Assembly: GCA_041906305.1 (NCBI GenBank)
Contig: JAYRJL010000008.1
Coordinates: 1-64,000, forward strand
DNA length: 64,000 nucleotides
Direction: 5' to 3'
Origin: SHVZ01 sp041906305
GTDB taxonomy: Bacteria > Pseudomonadota > Alphaproteobacteria > SHVZ01
Numbering within the stretch: the stretch's first letter is position 1; every line of letters begins with the position of its first letter. This document shows positions 53,151-61,387 of this stretch, one piece after another. The position numbers and the translations under genes were made by a program. The notes under the pieces were generated by a model. That model was not told where the DNA came from. It saw only the letters and a program-made list of their open reading frames with translations, and made no database searches.

Positions 53151-54038
53151 ATGGTCTTTCCGAAATTCGATCCGGCACGGCCGATCGCCGTTGTCGGCTG
53201 CGGCGTCATGGGCGCCAAGGTCGCCTGGGCCTGTGCCCGCATCGGCGTGCAGACCCGCGCCTTCGATACCTCGTCGACGGTGCTGGAGGCTGCGCTCGGA
53301 AGCATCCACGGCTGGAGCGAAGGCGACGAGCGCCGCCGCCTGACCGAGAGCCTGTCGTTCACCACCGACCTGGATCGCGCGCTCGACGGCGCCCAGCTCG
53401 CCTTCGAGAACGTGCCGGAGGATCTCTCGCTCAAGCAGAAGGTCCATGCCGATATCGGCCGGCGGCTGGCCGCCGACGCCTATATGGGCTCGAACACCTC
53501 GTCGCTGCTGTGCTCGCCGCTGGCCGATGCCTCCGGCCGGCCGGAGAAGTTCTTCAACATGAACTTCACCGACCCCCGCTCGCAGGGGCTGGTCGAGATC
53601 ATGGGAGGCGCGAAGACGGCGCCGGAGACGATCGCCTTCGCGCTCGACTGGGCCAGGGCGATCGACATGATCCCGATCCTCACCCGTGCCGAGCAGATGG
53701 GCTATTCCTTCAATCGCCTCTGGAGAGCGATCAAGAAGGAGACGCTGCAGCAATGGGGGCGCGGCGCGGGAACGCCCGAGGACATCGACCGCGCCTGGAT
53801 GCTGACCTTCGGCATGCCTTACGGCCCGTTCGGCCTGATGGACCAGGTGGGCCTCGCGACCATCCTCAAGATCGAAGAGCGCTACTTCGAGGCCTCGGGC
53901 GACGAGAACGACCGGCCGCCGAAGGCGCTCTACGAAAAGGTCGCGCGCGGCGAGCTCGGTGTCGCCACCGGGAAAGGCTTCTACACCTACCCCGACCCGG
54001 CTTACGAGCGGCCGGAGTGGCTGAGGGGCGGGGCCTGA
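53151..54038 (+). CDS. 3-hydroxyacyl-CoA dehydrogenase family protein with altered catalytic residue
   Basis: 295 residues. A Rossmann NAD domain with VVGCGVMGAKVAWACA near 14-29 is followed by NTSSLL and then the region that holds the catalytic histidine in the family (usually HFFNP). Here it reads NMNFTDP, with Asn138 in place of histidine. The partner glutamate (LVEIM) is kept. The C-terminal helical domain has GYSFNRLWRAI and the usual ending GVATGKGFYTYP. Activity as a normal hydroxyacyl-CoA dehydrogenase is doubtful. Confidence 0.87.
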   Translation: MVFPKFDPARPIAVVGCGVMGAKVAWACARIGVQTRAFDTSSTVLEAALGSIHGWSEGDERRRLTESLSFTTDLDRALDGAQLAFENVPEDLSLKQKVHADIGRRLAADAYMGSNTSSLLCSPLADASGRPEKFFNMNFTDPRSQGLVEIMGGAKTAPETIAFALDWARAIDMIPILTRAEQMGYSFNRLWRAIKKETLQQWGRGAGTPEDIDRAWMLTFGMPYGPFGLMDQVGLATILKIEERYFEASGDENDRPPKALYEKVARGELGVATGKGFYTYPDPAYERPEWLRGGA

Positions 54039-54054
54039 ACGGCTCGCGCCCCTC
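54023..54054. terminator. Possible hairpin between convergent genes
   Basis: GAGGGGCG (54023-54030) pairs with CGCCCCTC (54047-54054) across a 16-base loop, spanning the dehydrogenase stop codon. No U-run follows, so a terminator role is weakly supported. Confidence 0.35.
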
Positions 54055-54060
54055 CGAGGC

Positions 54061-54183
54061 TTACTTCTTGCCGGCGGGCTTTCCCTTGGCGCTCGAGAAC
54101 GCCGGTGCGGCAGCCGCGGTCTTGACCTTGTTCTGCTTCGGCTTCTTCGCTTCGCGATTGCTGCGCTGCTGACCCTTGGCCAT
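54061..54183 (-). CDS. Very small basic protein (40 residues), hypothetical
   Basis: A 40-residue open frame on the minus strand (MAKGQQRSNREAKKPKQNK then an Ala-rich stretch and GKPAGKK), from ATG at 54183 to TAA at 54061. Lys/Arg content is very high. Short proteins starting MAKGQxRSNREAKKPK are, to my knowledge, common in Alpha- and other Proteobacteria and uncharacterised. It lies in the gap between the dehydrogenase and the YkgJ-like gene with no competing frame. Confidence 0.75.
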   Translation of the reverse strand: MAKGQQRSNREAKKPKQNKVKTAAAAPAFSSAKGKPAGKK

Positions 54184-54269
54184 GTCGATCTCCCCTGATG
54201 CGCTTCGCGTGGGTGCGAAGCGGTGACGTCATCAAGGGTTATAGGGAGTCTCGCGGCGCGCGTCCGCTT

Positions 54270-54581
54270 TCAGGCAAGGCCGTGACGTCGACGCGCGGTC
54301 AGGCACTCGGGATCGCCCGGCAGGCACGCTCGGCACACTTCAGGCCTCACCTCGTAGATGCGGCACGAGGTGGCGACGCCGATCTCTCCGTCGAGCGCCA
54401 GGCATCGGTCGCCATCGCAGCGCATCCGCCCGGCTGCATCGTCGAGCAGCTCGGGCGGGATCAGCGCGATCGCGTCGTCGTCTTCCAAGGTCAGCCGCGG
54501 CCACTCGCGCGAGTAGGCGCAACAGGCGCCGCAGTTCCGGCAATCCGGGACCGCGGAGTCGCCTGCCGCCGCAGCGTCCAT
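54270..54581 (-). CDS. YkgJ family cysteine-cluster protein
   Basis: 103 residues with a CRNCGACCAYS cluster at 14-24, later cysteines in MRCDGDRCLAL and the pair CRIYEVRPEVCRACLPG. This is the Fe-S or zinc-binding CxxCxxCC layout of the YkgJ/Fe-S oxidoreductase-like family. Function is unknown. The ATG overlaps the stop of the DUF6481 gene by one base (TAATG). Confidence 0.91.
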   Translation of the reverse strand: MDAAAAGDSAVPDCRNCGACCAYSREWPRLTLEDDDAIALIPPELLDDAAGRMRCDGDRCLALDGEIGVATSCRIYEVRPEVCRACLPGDPECLTARRRHGLA

Positions 54582-54931
54582 TACTTCTTCTTCTGGGCCT
54601 TGGCCGCCTTGCGGGCGGCGTAGCGCGCGTCGCGGGCGGCCTTCTGGCGCGCCTCTTCGGCTTCCTTCTCGGCTGCCTCGCGCGCCCAGCGCGCTTCTTC
54701 CGCGGCCTTGGCCTCGGCGGCCTTGCGGGCGGCTTCCGCCTCTCGGGCTGCACGCCGCTCGGCTTCACGCGTCTCGCGTGCCGCCTGGATCGCTTCGCGC
54801 TCGGCCCGCCGCGCGGCGACTTCAGGATCGTCCGCCTTCGGCTGCGCCTTGAACTTCTCCAAGGCCTTCTTCCTGGCCTCGTTCGCCGTCTTCAACCGGT
54901 CGCTGAAGGTGTCTTGTCTGTATCCGCTCAT
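54581..54931 (-). CDS. DUF6481-like highly charged coiled-coil protein
   Basis: 116 residues, almost entirely charged: after MSGYRQDTFSDRLKTANEARKKA it is an Ala/Glu/Arg/Lys-rich long helix (REAERRAAREAEAARKAAEAKAAEE) predicted to be a coiled coil. It matches the pattern of the DUF6481 group from Alphaproteobacteria; no function known. The frame is open further upstream, but the ATG at 54931 starts the recognisable part. Translation is coupled to the YkgJ-like gene. Confidence 0.8.
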   Translation of the reverse strand: MSGYRQDTFSDRLKTANEARKKALEKFKAQPKADDPEVAARRAEREAIQAARETREAERRAAREAEAARKAAEAKAAEEARWAREAAEKEAEEARQKAARDARYAARKAAKAQKKK

Positions 54932-55180
54932 GTTTCCTTGATCTCGCACCGCCACGCGCACCTGCGAGGGCGGTCGGTCGGTCGTTGGGTTAGTCATGGG
55001 AACGCGGCCGGTCGGCCGCCGTGCGGGGTACATATAAGGGTGAACAGGCGCCGGAACAATCGCCTCCGACGCCTGCAAATGCCCCGAAATGTTGCCTTGA
55101 ACCCCCGATAGCACTAGCCTCGGACCCGACTTCGCGATATTTCCGATACGAAACCTCCCCTGACTTGAACGGAGTGGGCG

Positions 55181-56575
55181 ATGCCCGACCAGGCCCCGGC
55201 ACAGTGGCTCAGCAATTCCCTGATCGTCTCGAAGTACCGGGAGAAGACCCCGGGCTCGGAGAAGCTGGCCCGGCAGGCGGCCGACCTCTTCCCCTCCGGC
55301 CTCACCCATGATTCGCGCTACCTGGAGCCCTATTCGCTCTACGTCGAGCGTGCCCAGGGCTCGCACAAGTGGGACGTCGACGGGAACGACTACATCGACT
55401 ACTTCGGCGGCCACGGCGCGCTGATCCTCGGCCATAACCATCCCGAGGTGACCAAGGCGGTGCAGGAGCAGACCGCGAAGGGCAGCCATTTCGGCGCCAG
55501 CCATCCGCTCGAGGTCCGCTGGGCCGAGCTCATCCGCGAGATGGTGCCCTCGGCCGAGCGCGTGCGCTTCACCTCGTCGGGCACCGAGGCGACCCTGATG
55601 GGGCTGCGCCTCGCCCGCGCCTTTACCGGCCGCTCCAAGGTGCTTCGCTTCAAGATGCACTTCCACGGCTGGCACGACCACATGACCTCGGGCATGGCCA
55701 ACCACTTCGACGGCTCGCCGACCGCGGGCGTGGTCAAGGGCGTCTCCGACGCGGTCGTGCTCGCCGACACCAACGACGAGGCCGGCACCAGGAAGGCGAT
55801 CGAGGCCAACCCGGACATCGCCGCCGTCATCATCGAGCCGACCGGCGCCAGCTTCGGCCGCGTGCCGGTGAAGAAGGAGTTCCTGGCCTTCCTCCGGAAG
55901 ATCACCAAGGAGAAGAACATCGTCCTGATCTTCGACGAGGTGGTGACCGGCTTCCGCGTCGGCCCGGGCGGCGCCCAGGCCGAGCTCGGCATCATCCCGG
56001 ACATGACCTCGCTCGCCAAGATCGTCGCCGGCGGCCTGCCGGGCGGCGCGATCGTCGGCCGCAAGGACATCATGGGCCTGCTCGACTTCGCCGAGACCAA
56101 GGCCAAGGGCGTCGAGAAGATCCAGCATCCGGGCACCTACAACGCCAACCCGATCTCGGCCGCGGCCGGCATCGCGGCGCTGACGATCCTCAAGACCACG
56201 GACGCCAACAAGCGCGCCAACGCCTCGGCCGAGAAGCTGCGCGGCCTGCTCAACGACGCGATAACCGCCGAGAACGTGCCGTGGGCGGCCTACGGCACCT
56301 ATGCCGGCTTCCACATCTTCACCAACCCGAAGCGCCGCGACATCACGCCGAAGACCTTCGACCCCTTCGCGACGGATCCGGAGGAGCTGAAGGGCGCCTG
56401 GAGCGCCAACATCAGCCACAAGGTCCGGCTCGCGATGTTCGTCAACGGGGTGGACGTCAACGGCGGCCCGGGCGGCATCATGTCGGCGGTCCACACGGAC
56501 GCCGATCTCGAGCGCACCGCCGCGGCCTTCCGCGCGACCCTGAAGCTGCTGAAGGACGAGGGCGACCTCCGTTGA
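55181..56575 (+). CDS. Class III PLP aminotransferase, glutamate-1-semialdehyde aminomutase-like
   Basis: 464 residues. The cofactor-binding motifs are SSGTEA at 132-137, the aspartate in FDEVVTGFR (Asp252), and Lys280 in SLAKIVAGGLPGGA, which would form the Schiff base. The layout is that of HemL and related aminomutases or transaminases. It is longer than HemL and has an unusual segment NPKRRDITPKTFDPF, so it is more likely an amino-acid or amine-specific relative. It is coupled by a TTGA overlap to the ATC-hydrolase-like gene. Confidence 0.9.
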   Translation: MPDQAPAQWLSNSLIVSKYREKTPGSEKLARQAADLFPSGLTHDSRYLEPYSLYVERAQGSHKWDVDGNDYIDYFGGHGALILGHNHPEVTKAVQEQTAKGSHFGASHPLEVRWAELIREMVPSAERVRFTSSGTEATLMGLRLARAFTGRSKVLRFKMHFHGWHDHMTSGMANHFDGSPTAGVVKGVSDAVVLADTNDEAGTRKAIEANPDIAAVIIEPTGASFGRVPVKKEFLAFLRKITKEKNIVLIFDEVVTGFRVGPGGAQAELGIIPDMTSLAKIVAGGLPGGAIVGRKDIMGLLDFAETKAKGVEKIQHPGTYNANPISAAAGIAALTILKTTDANKRANASAEKLRGLLNDAITAENVPWAAYGTYAGFHIFTNPKRRDITPKTFDPFATDPEELKGAWSANISHKVRLAMFVNGVDVNGGPGGIMSAVHTDADLERTAAAFRATLKLLKDEGDLR

Positions 56576-57060
56576 CCTTGCGCAACGCCGAGCAGCTCGA
56601 GCGCGAGCTCAAGGACGCGTTCAAGAACCGCGCGCTGATCTACTGGGCGATCTACGACGAGCTCCGAACCGAACTCGGTGCGGAGCGCGCGACCACGCTT
56701 CTGGCGCGCGCGATCCGGCGGCGGGGCGAGGCCGCGGGCGACGCGCTCTTCCGCGACACGCCGGCCGATCCGCAGGCGATCGGCCAGCGCTTCCTCGACG
56801 TCTCGCCGGCCGACGGCCGCCTCTTCCCGACCAAGGTGAATCGCGACGACAAGGGCGGCATGCACATCCACGTGCAGGTCTGCCCGCTGAAGGAGGCGTG
56901 GGAGGAAGCGAAGCTGCCGGCCGCCGACATGGCGACGATCTGCAGGATCGCCGGCCACTTCGACAACGGCGTCTTCGAGAATCGCGGCGTGAAGTTCTCG
57001 GCCGACACCTGGACCGAGGGCAAGTCAGGCTGCTGCCACCTGCACCTGGAGAAGGCCTAG
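56572..57060 (+). CDS. L-2-amino-thiazoline-4-carboxylic acid hydrolase-like protein
   Basis: 162 residues from a TTG at 56572 that overlaps the preceding stop (TTGA); a TTG at 56578 is an alternative. Conserved elements are YDELRTELGAERATTLLARAIRRRGE, CPLKEAWEEAKLP and the end GKSGCCHLHL, typical of the ATC hydrolase-like family. Founding members turn the thiazoline into N-carbamoyl-cysteine; most relatives are uncharacterised. Cysteines in CPL and GCC may bind metal or act in catalysis. Confidence 0.8.
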   Translation: MTLRNAEQLERELKDAFKNRALIYWAIYDELRTELGAERATTLLARAIRRRGEAAGDALFRDTPADPQAIGQRFLDVSPADGRLFPTKVNRDDKGGMHIHVQVCPLKEAWEEAKLPAADMATICRIAGHFDNGVFENRGVKFSADTWTEGKSGCCHLHLEKA

Positions 57061-57069
57061 CCTCTTTCC

Positions 57070-57540
57070 CTAGCCTCGCCGGCGCCGCCGCGTCACCTCG
57101 CGCAGCGGCTCGATGAACGACAGCGCGTAGTCGTCGTTGTCGAATCCGCGGAAGCGGTACGAGGTCACGTTGGTGAGATAGCGGCGGCGGTCGTTCGTGT
57201 AGGTGGAGATCCGCCCGGAATTCCGCCCGTCGGCGAACAGCCGGTCGATGAACCGGCGCACATATTCCACCACCACCAGGCGCCGGCAGACGAAGTCGAT
57301 CGCGGTCGAGAGCAGAAGCTGCGGGCGGCTGCCCATGAAGTGCTGGGTGAAGGCCAGGTTCGCGAACAGGATCGCGTTGTCCTGGGGCTCGCGGCGAAGC
57401 ACCGTGATCGCGTTCGGCATCTCGAACTGGTCGAGGAACTCGATGATCGCGTCCCGATTGATGGCGTTGGCGGCGACGACGTTGGTGAGGGCGGCCTGTT
57501 CGAGCGAGCGGCGCTTTCCGTCGAGATAGTCACTGGCCAT
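57070..57540 (-). CDS. Uncharacterised PAS-like protein
   Basis: 156 residues; the ATG at 57540 was chosen as the first plausible start, with earlier in-frame codons in upstream non-conserved sequence. The middle ITVLRREPQDNAILFANLAFTQHF resembles the start of a PAS domain (ILFAN.AF), and the end RYLTNVTSYRFRGFDNDDYALSFIEPL the closing PAS strands. An Arg-rich tail (EVTRRRRRG) follows. No attached effector domain. It is convergent with the ATC-hydrolase-like gene, nine bases apart. Confidence 0.7.
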   Translation of the reverse strand: MASDYLDGKRRSLEQAALTNVVAANAINRDAIIEFLDQFEMPNAITVLRREPQDNAILFANLAFTQHFMGSRPQLLLSTAIDFVCRRLVVVEYVRRFIDRLFADGRNSGRISTYTNDRRRYLTNVTSYRFRGFDNDDYALSFIEPLREVTRRRRRG

Positions 57541-57672
57541 GGCGGTGTCGCGGCATCTCCCCAGGGACGCGCGGAGATAGATCGAACCTCCCGCACCCAC
57601 GCGTAGACGGTGTGTCGCGCCGAACCTAGCCCATAACCGCCGATAGGCAAAGATCACGCGCACGGAAAACAA

Positions 57673-57698
57673 AAAGCGCGGCCCGGAGGCCGCGCTTT
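57673..57698 (-). terminator. Strong intrinsic terminator after nrdJ
   Basis: AAAGCGCGGCC (57673-57683), a 4-base loop and GGCCGCGCTTT (57688-57698) form a perfect 11-bp stem. On the minus strand the stem is followed by TTGTTTTCC, so the U-run belongs to nrdJ transcripts. Confidence 0.92.
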
Positions 57699-57721
57699 CA
57701 TTAACTAAACCGCCTGTTCGG

Positions 57722-60700
57722 TTAGCTGCAGCCGGTCGTCGACCCGCAGCTGTCGCACTTCAGGCAGGTGCCGTTGCGGACCAGCGTGAAGTTCCCGCAC
57801 TCGCCGCAGGAGTCGCCCTCGTAGCCCTTGAGCTTCGCCTCGCGGCGCCGGGCCTGCTTGGCATCGGCCGCCGCCATCACCTCGGGCTCGACCGAGAGCG
57901 TCGTCGTGGTGGTCGTGGTGCTGGAGGCATAGCTGATCGCCATGCCGTCGGTGCCTGTCGCCTGCGCCGTAGCGGCATGCCCGTGCACGACCGGCGGGGT
58001 CTCGACCGCCGCCGGACGGCCGCGGAACACGACGAGGTTGGTGCGGACGAAGCCGCGGCTCAGCTTCTCGACCGGGGCCGGCTTCGGCAGCGCGCTCTCG
58101 GACTCGCCCATGCCCATGGCGCCGGGCAGCAGGTCGTCCGGCTGCACATGGGCCAGGTCGGTGCGGTCGAGGTAGCTGATCGCCAGCTCGCGGAAGATGT
58201 AGTCGAGGATCGAGGTCGACATCTTGATCGCCTCGTTGCCTTCGACCGGACCCGAGGGCTCGAAGCGGGTGAAGGTGAAGGCCTCGACGAATTCCTCGAG
58301 CGGCACGCCGTACTGGAGACCGATCGAGATCGCGATCGCGAAGTTGTTGACCCAGGAGCGGAGCGCCGCCCCTTCCTTGTGCATGTCGATGAAGATCTCG
58401 CCGACCTTGCCGTCGTCGTACTCGCCGGTGCGGAGGTAGACCTTGTGCCCGCCGACCGAGGCCTTCTGGGTGTAGCCCTTCCGGCGCTGCGGCAGGCGCT
58501 GGCGCGAGGCCACGCGCTCGACGATCCGCTCGATGATCTTCTCGGCGATGATCGGCGCCCTCTCGGCCGGCGCGGCATCGGCGATCTCCTCGATCGCGTC
58601 CTCGTCGTCGATCAGGGCGGCCGACAGCGGCTGCGAGAGCTTCGAGCCGTCGCGATAAAGCGCGTTGGCCTTGATGCCCAGGCGCCAGGACAGCATGTAG
58701 GCGTTCTTGCAGTCCTCGACCGTCGCCAGGTTCGGCATGTTGATGGTCTTGGAGATCGCGCCCGAGATGAAGGACTGCGAGGCAGCCATCATCCGGATGT
58801 GGCTTTCGGTCGAGAGCGCCCGCGTGCCGATGCGGCCGCACGGGTTGGCGCAATCGAACACCGCGAGATGCTCGGACTTAAGGTAGGGGGCGCCTTCGAC
58901 CGTCATGGCGCCGCAGCAGTAGGTGTTGGCGGCGTCGATCTCGGAGCGCTTGAAGCCCAGGTGGGCGAGCAGGTCGAAGCCCGGCTCGTCCAGCTTCTCG
59001 GCCGGGATCTTGAGGGTGTTCTTGCAGAACTCCTCGCCCAGCGTCCACTTGTTGAAGGCGAACTTGATGTCGAAGGCCGAAGCCAGGCCGCCTTCGATCG
59101 CGGTCAGCGCGTCGGCGGTGAAACCCTTGGCGCGGAGCGCCGCGTGGTCGACGCCGGGCGCGTTCTTCAGCGTGCCGTGGCCGACGGCGTAGGCGACGAC
59201 TTCCTCGATCTGCTCTTCCGGATACCCGAGCGCGCGGAGCGCGTCCGGCACCAGACGGTTGATGATCTTGAAGTAGCCGCCGCCGGCGAGCTTCTTGAAC
59301 TTCACCAGCGCGAAGTCGGGCTCGATGCCGGTGGTGTCGCAGTCCATGACCAGGCCGATCGTGCCGGTCGGGGCGACGACGCTGGCCTGCGCGTTGCGGT
59401 AGCCGTGCAGCTCGCCGAGGCGGAGCGCCTCGTCCCAGGCGCGGCGCGAGGCGGCGACCAGCGCATCGTCGGGGCAGCTCTCGGCGTCGAGCGGCACCGG
59501 CTTGATCGACAGGCCTTCGTAGCCGTCGGCCTCGCCGTAGGCGGCGCGGCGATGGTTGCGGATGACCCGGAGCATGTGGTCGCGGTTCGGCGCGAAGCTC
59601 GGGAACGTGCCGAGCTCGCCCGCCATCTCGGCCGAGGTCGCGTAGGCGACGCCGGTCATGATCGCGGTCAGGGCGGCGCAGTAGGCGCGGCCTTCGTCGG
59701 AGTCGTAGGGAATGCCCGAGGCCATCAGCAGGCCGCCGATGTTGGCGTATCCCAGGCCCAGGGTGCGGAACTCGTAGGAGAGCCGCGCGATCTCCTTCGA
59801 CGGGAACTGCGCCATCATCACCGAGATCTCGAGGACGATGGTCCAGAGACGCGTCGTGTGCTCATAGGCGCCGATATCGAAGCTGCCGTCTTCCTTGCGG
59901 AAGGTGAGCAGGTTCATCGAGGCGAGATTGCATGCCGTGTCGTCGAGGAACATGTACTCGGAGCACGGGTTGGACGCGTTGATCCGTCCCGAGGCCGGGC
60001 AGGTATGCCACTCGTTGATCGTGGTGTCGTACTGGACGCCCGGATCGGCGCAGGCCCAGGCGGCCTCGCCGATCAGGTCCCAGAGCTCGCGCGCCATCGG
60101 CTCCTTGGCGACCTTGCCGTCGGTGCGGCGGATCAGCTTCCACTTCGAGTCGGAGAGCACCGCCTCGAGAAAGTCGTTGGTCAGGCGGACCGAGTTGTTC
60201 GAGTTCTGGCCGGAGACGGTGAGGTAGGCGTCCGAGTCCCAGTCGGTGTCGTAGGTCGGGAACTCGATCTTCTCGTAGCCCTGCTTGGCGAAGTGGATGA
60301 CGCGCTGCACGTAGTTCTCGGGCAGCATCGCCTTGCGGGCGCCGAGGATCGCCTTCTTCAGCGCCTTGTTCTTCTTCGGATCGAAGCGGTCGTCGCCGTC
60401 GGTGCCGTCGGCGCAGGCCTGCATCACCTCGTTCAGGTGCTTCGCGGCGAGACGGGAGCCGGACACGAGGGCAGCTACCTTCTGCTCCTCGATCATCTTC
60501 CACTTGATGTAGGTCTCGATGTCCGGATGGTCGATGTCGACGGTGACCATCTTCGCCGCGCGGCGCGTGGTGCCGCCCGACTTGATCGCGCCCGCGGCGC
60601 GGTCGCCGATCTTGAGGAAGCTCATGAGGCCGGACGAGCGGCCGCCGCCCGACAGCTTCTCGCCGTCGCCGCGAAGGCGCGAGAAGTTCGAGCCGGTGCC

Positions 60701-61387
60701 GGAGCCGTACTTGAAGAGGCGCGCCTCGCGGACCCAGAGGTCCATGATGCCGCCCTCGTTCACCAGGTCGTCGGAGACCGACTGGATGAAGCAGGCATGC
60801 GGCTGCGGATGCTCGTAGGCCGACTCGGACTGGACGAGCTTGCCCGACTGGAAATCGACGTAGTAGTGGCCCTGGGCCGGGCCGTCGATGCCGTACGCCC
60901 AATGCAGGCCAGTGTTGAACCACTGGGGGCTGTTCGGCGCCACCATCTGGGCGGCGAGCATGTAGCAGTGCTCGTCGTAGAAGGCGCGGGCATCGGCTTC
61001 AGTGTCGAAGTAGCCGCCCTTCCAGCCCCAGTAGGTCCAGGTGCCGGCGAGGCGCGAGAACACCTGCTTCGCCGAGCTTTCGTGCGTCGTGCGCTTGTCC
61101 TTGTCGAGCTTGGCGAGCGCGGCCTCGTCGGGGACCTTGCGCCACAGCCACGAGGGAACGGTGTTCTCCTCGACCGACTTCAGAATCGAGGGAATGCCGG
61201 CCTTGCGGAAATACTTCTGCGCCAGGATGTCGGCGGCGACCTGGGAGAACTCCTCGGGCACCTCGATGTCGGCCAGGCGAAAGACGATGGAGCCGTCAGG
61301 GTTTCGGATTTCGCTGGTCGCGGTCCGGAACGCGATGGCGGCGTAAGGATCCTGTCCCTCGGTCGTGAATCGCCTAGTGACGCGCAT
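57722..61387 (-). CDS. nrdJ: Adenosylcobalamin-dependent ribonucleotide reductase (class II)
   Basis: 1221 residues. The class II catalytic core has NPCSEYMFLDDTACNLASMNL and PTGTIGLVMDCDTTG; a C-terminal region ends in a cysteine-rich redox/zinc tail (CGECGNFTLV, CLKCDSCGSTTGC). It reduces ribonucleotides to deoxyribonucleotides using vitamin B12, so works with or without oxygen. The ATG at 61387 was preferred to an in-frame upstream start at 61411 because family members begin MRVTRRFT. A likely NrdR box lies between the start and the upstream region, and a strong terminator follows. No intein is seen. Confidence 0.97.
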   Translation of the reverse strand: MRVTRRFTTEGQDPYAAIAFRTATSEIRNPDGSIVFRLADIEVPEEFSQVAADILAQKYFRKAGIPSILKSVEENTVPSWLWRKVPDEAALAKLDKDKRTTHESSAKQVFSRLAGTWTYWGWKGGYFDTEADARAFYDEHCYMLAAQMVAPNSPQWFNTGLHWAYGIDGPAQGHYYVDFQSGKLVQSESAYEHPQPHACFIQSVSDDLVNEGGIMDLWVREARLFKYGSGTGSNFSRLRGDGEKLSGGGRSSGLMSFLKIGDRAAGAIKSGGTTRRAAKMVTVDIDHPDIETYIKWKMIEEQKVAALVSGSRLAAKHLNEVMQACADGTDGDDRFDPKKNKALKKAILGARKAMLPENYVQRVIHFAKQGYEKIEFPTYDTDWDSDAYLTVSGQNSNNSVRLTNDFLEAVLSDSKWKLIRRTDGKVAKEPMARELWDLIGEAAWACADPGVQYDTTINEWHTCPASGRINASNPCSEYMFLDDTACNLASMNLLTFRKEDGSFDIGAYEHTTRLWTIVLEISVMMAQFPSKEIARLSYEFRTLGLGYANIGGLLMASGIPYDSDEGRAYCAALTAIMTGVAYATSAEMAGELGTFPSFAPNRDHMLRVIRNHRRAAYGEADGYEGLSIKPVPLDAESCPDDALVAASRRAWDEALRLGELHGYRNAQASVVAPTGTIGLVMDCDTTGIEPDFALVKFKKLAGGGYFKIINRLVPDALRALGYPEEQIEEVVAYAVGHGTLKNAPGVDHAALRAKGFTADALTAIEGGLASAFDIKFAFNKWTLGEEFCKNTLKIPAEKLDEPGFDLLAHLGFKRSEIDAANTYCCGAMTVEGAPYLKSEHLAVFDCANPCGRIGTRALSTESHIRMMAASQSFISGAISKTINMPNLATVEDCKNAYMLSWRLGIKANALYRDGSKLSQPLSAALIDDEDAIEEIADAAPAERAPIIAEKIIERIVERVASRQRLPQRRKGYTQKASVGGHKVYLRTGEYDDGKVGEIFIDMHKEGAALRSWVNNFAIAISIGLQYGVPLEEFVEAFTFTRFEPSGPVEGNEAIKMSTSILDYIFRELAISYLDRTDLAHVQPDDLLPGAMGMGESESALPKPAPVEKLSRGFVRTNLVVFRGRPAAVETPPVVHGHAATAQATGTDGMAISYASSTTTTTTTLSVEPEVMAAADAKQARRREAKLKGYEGDSCGECGNFTLVRNGTCLKCDSCGSTTGCS

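Noticed and set aside
55181..56575. Naming as HemL (haem biosynthesis)
   Set aside because: The protein is longer than HemL, differs in several stretches and is coupled to an ATC-hydrolase-like gene, so a specific hem role is not supported.
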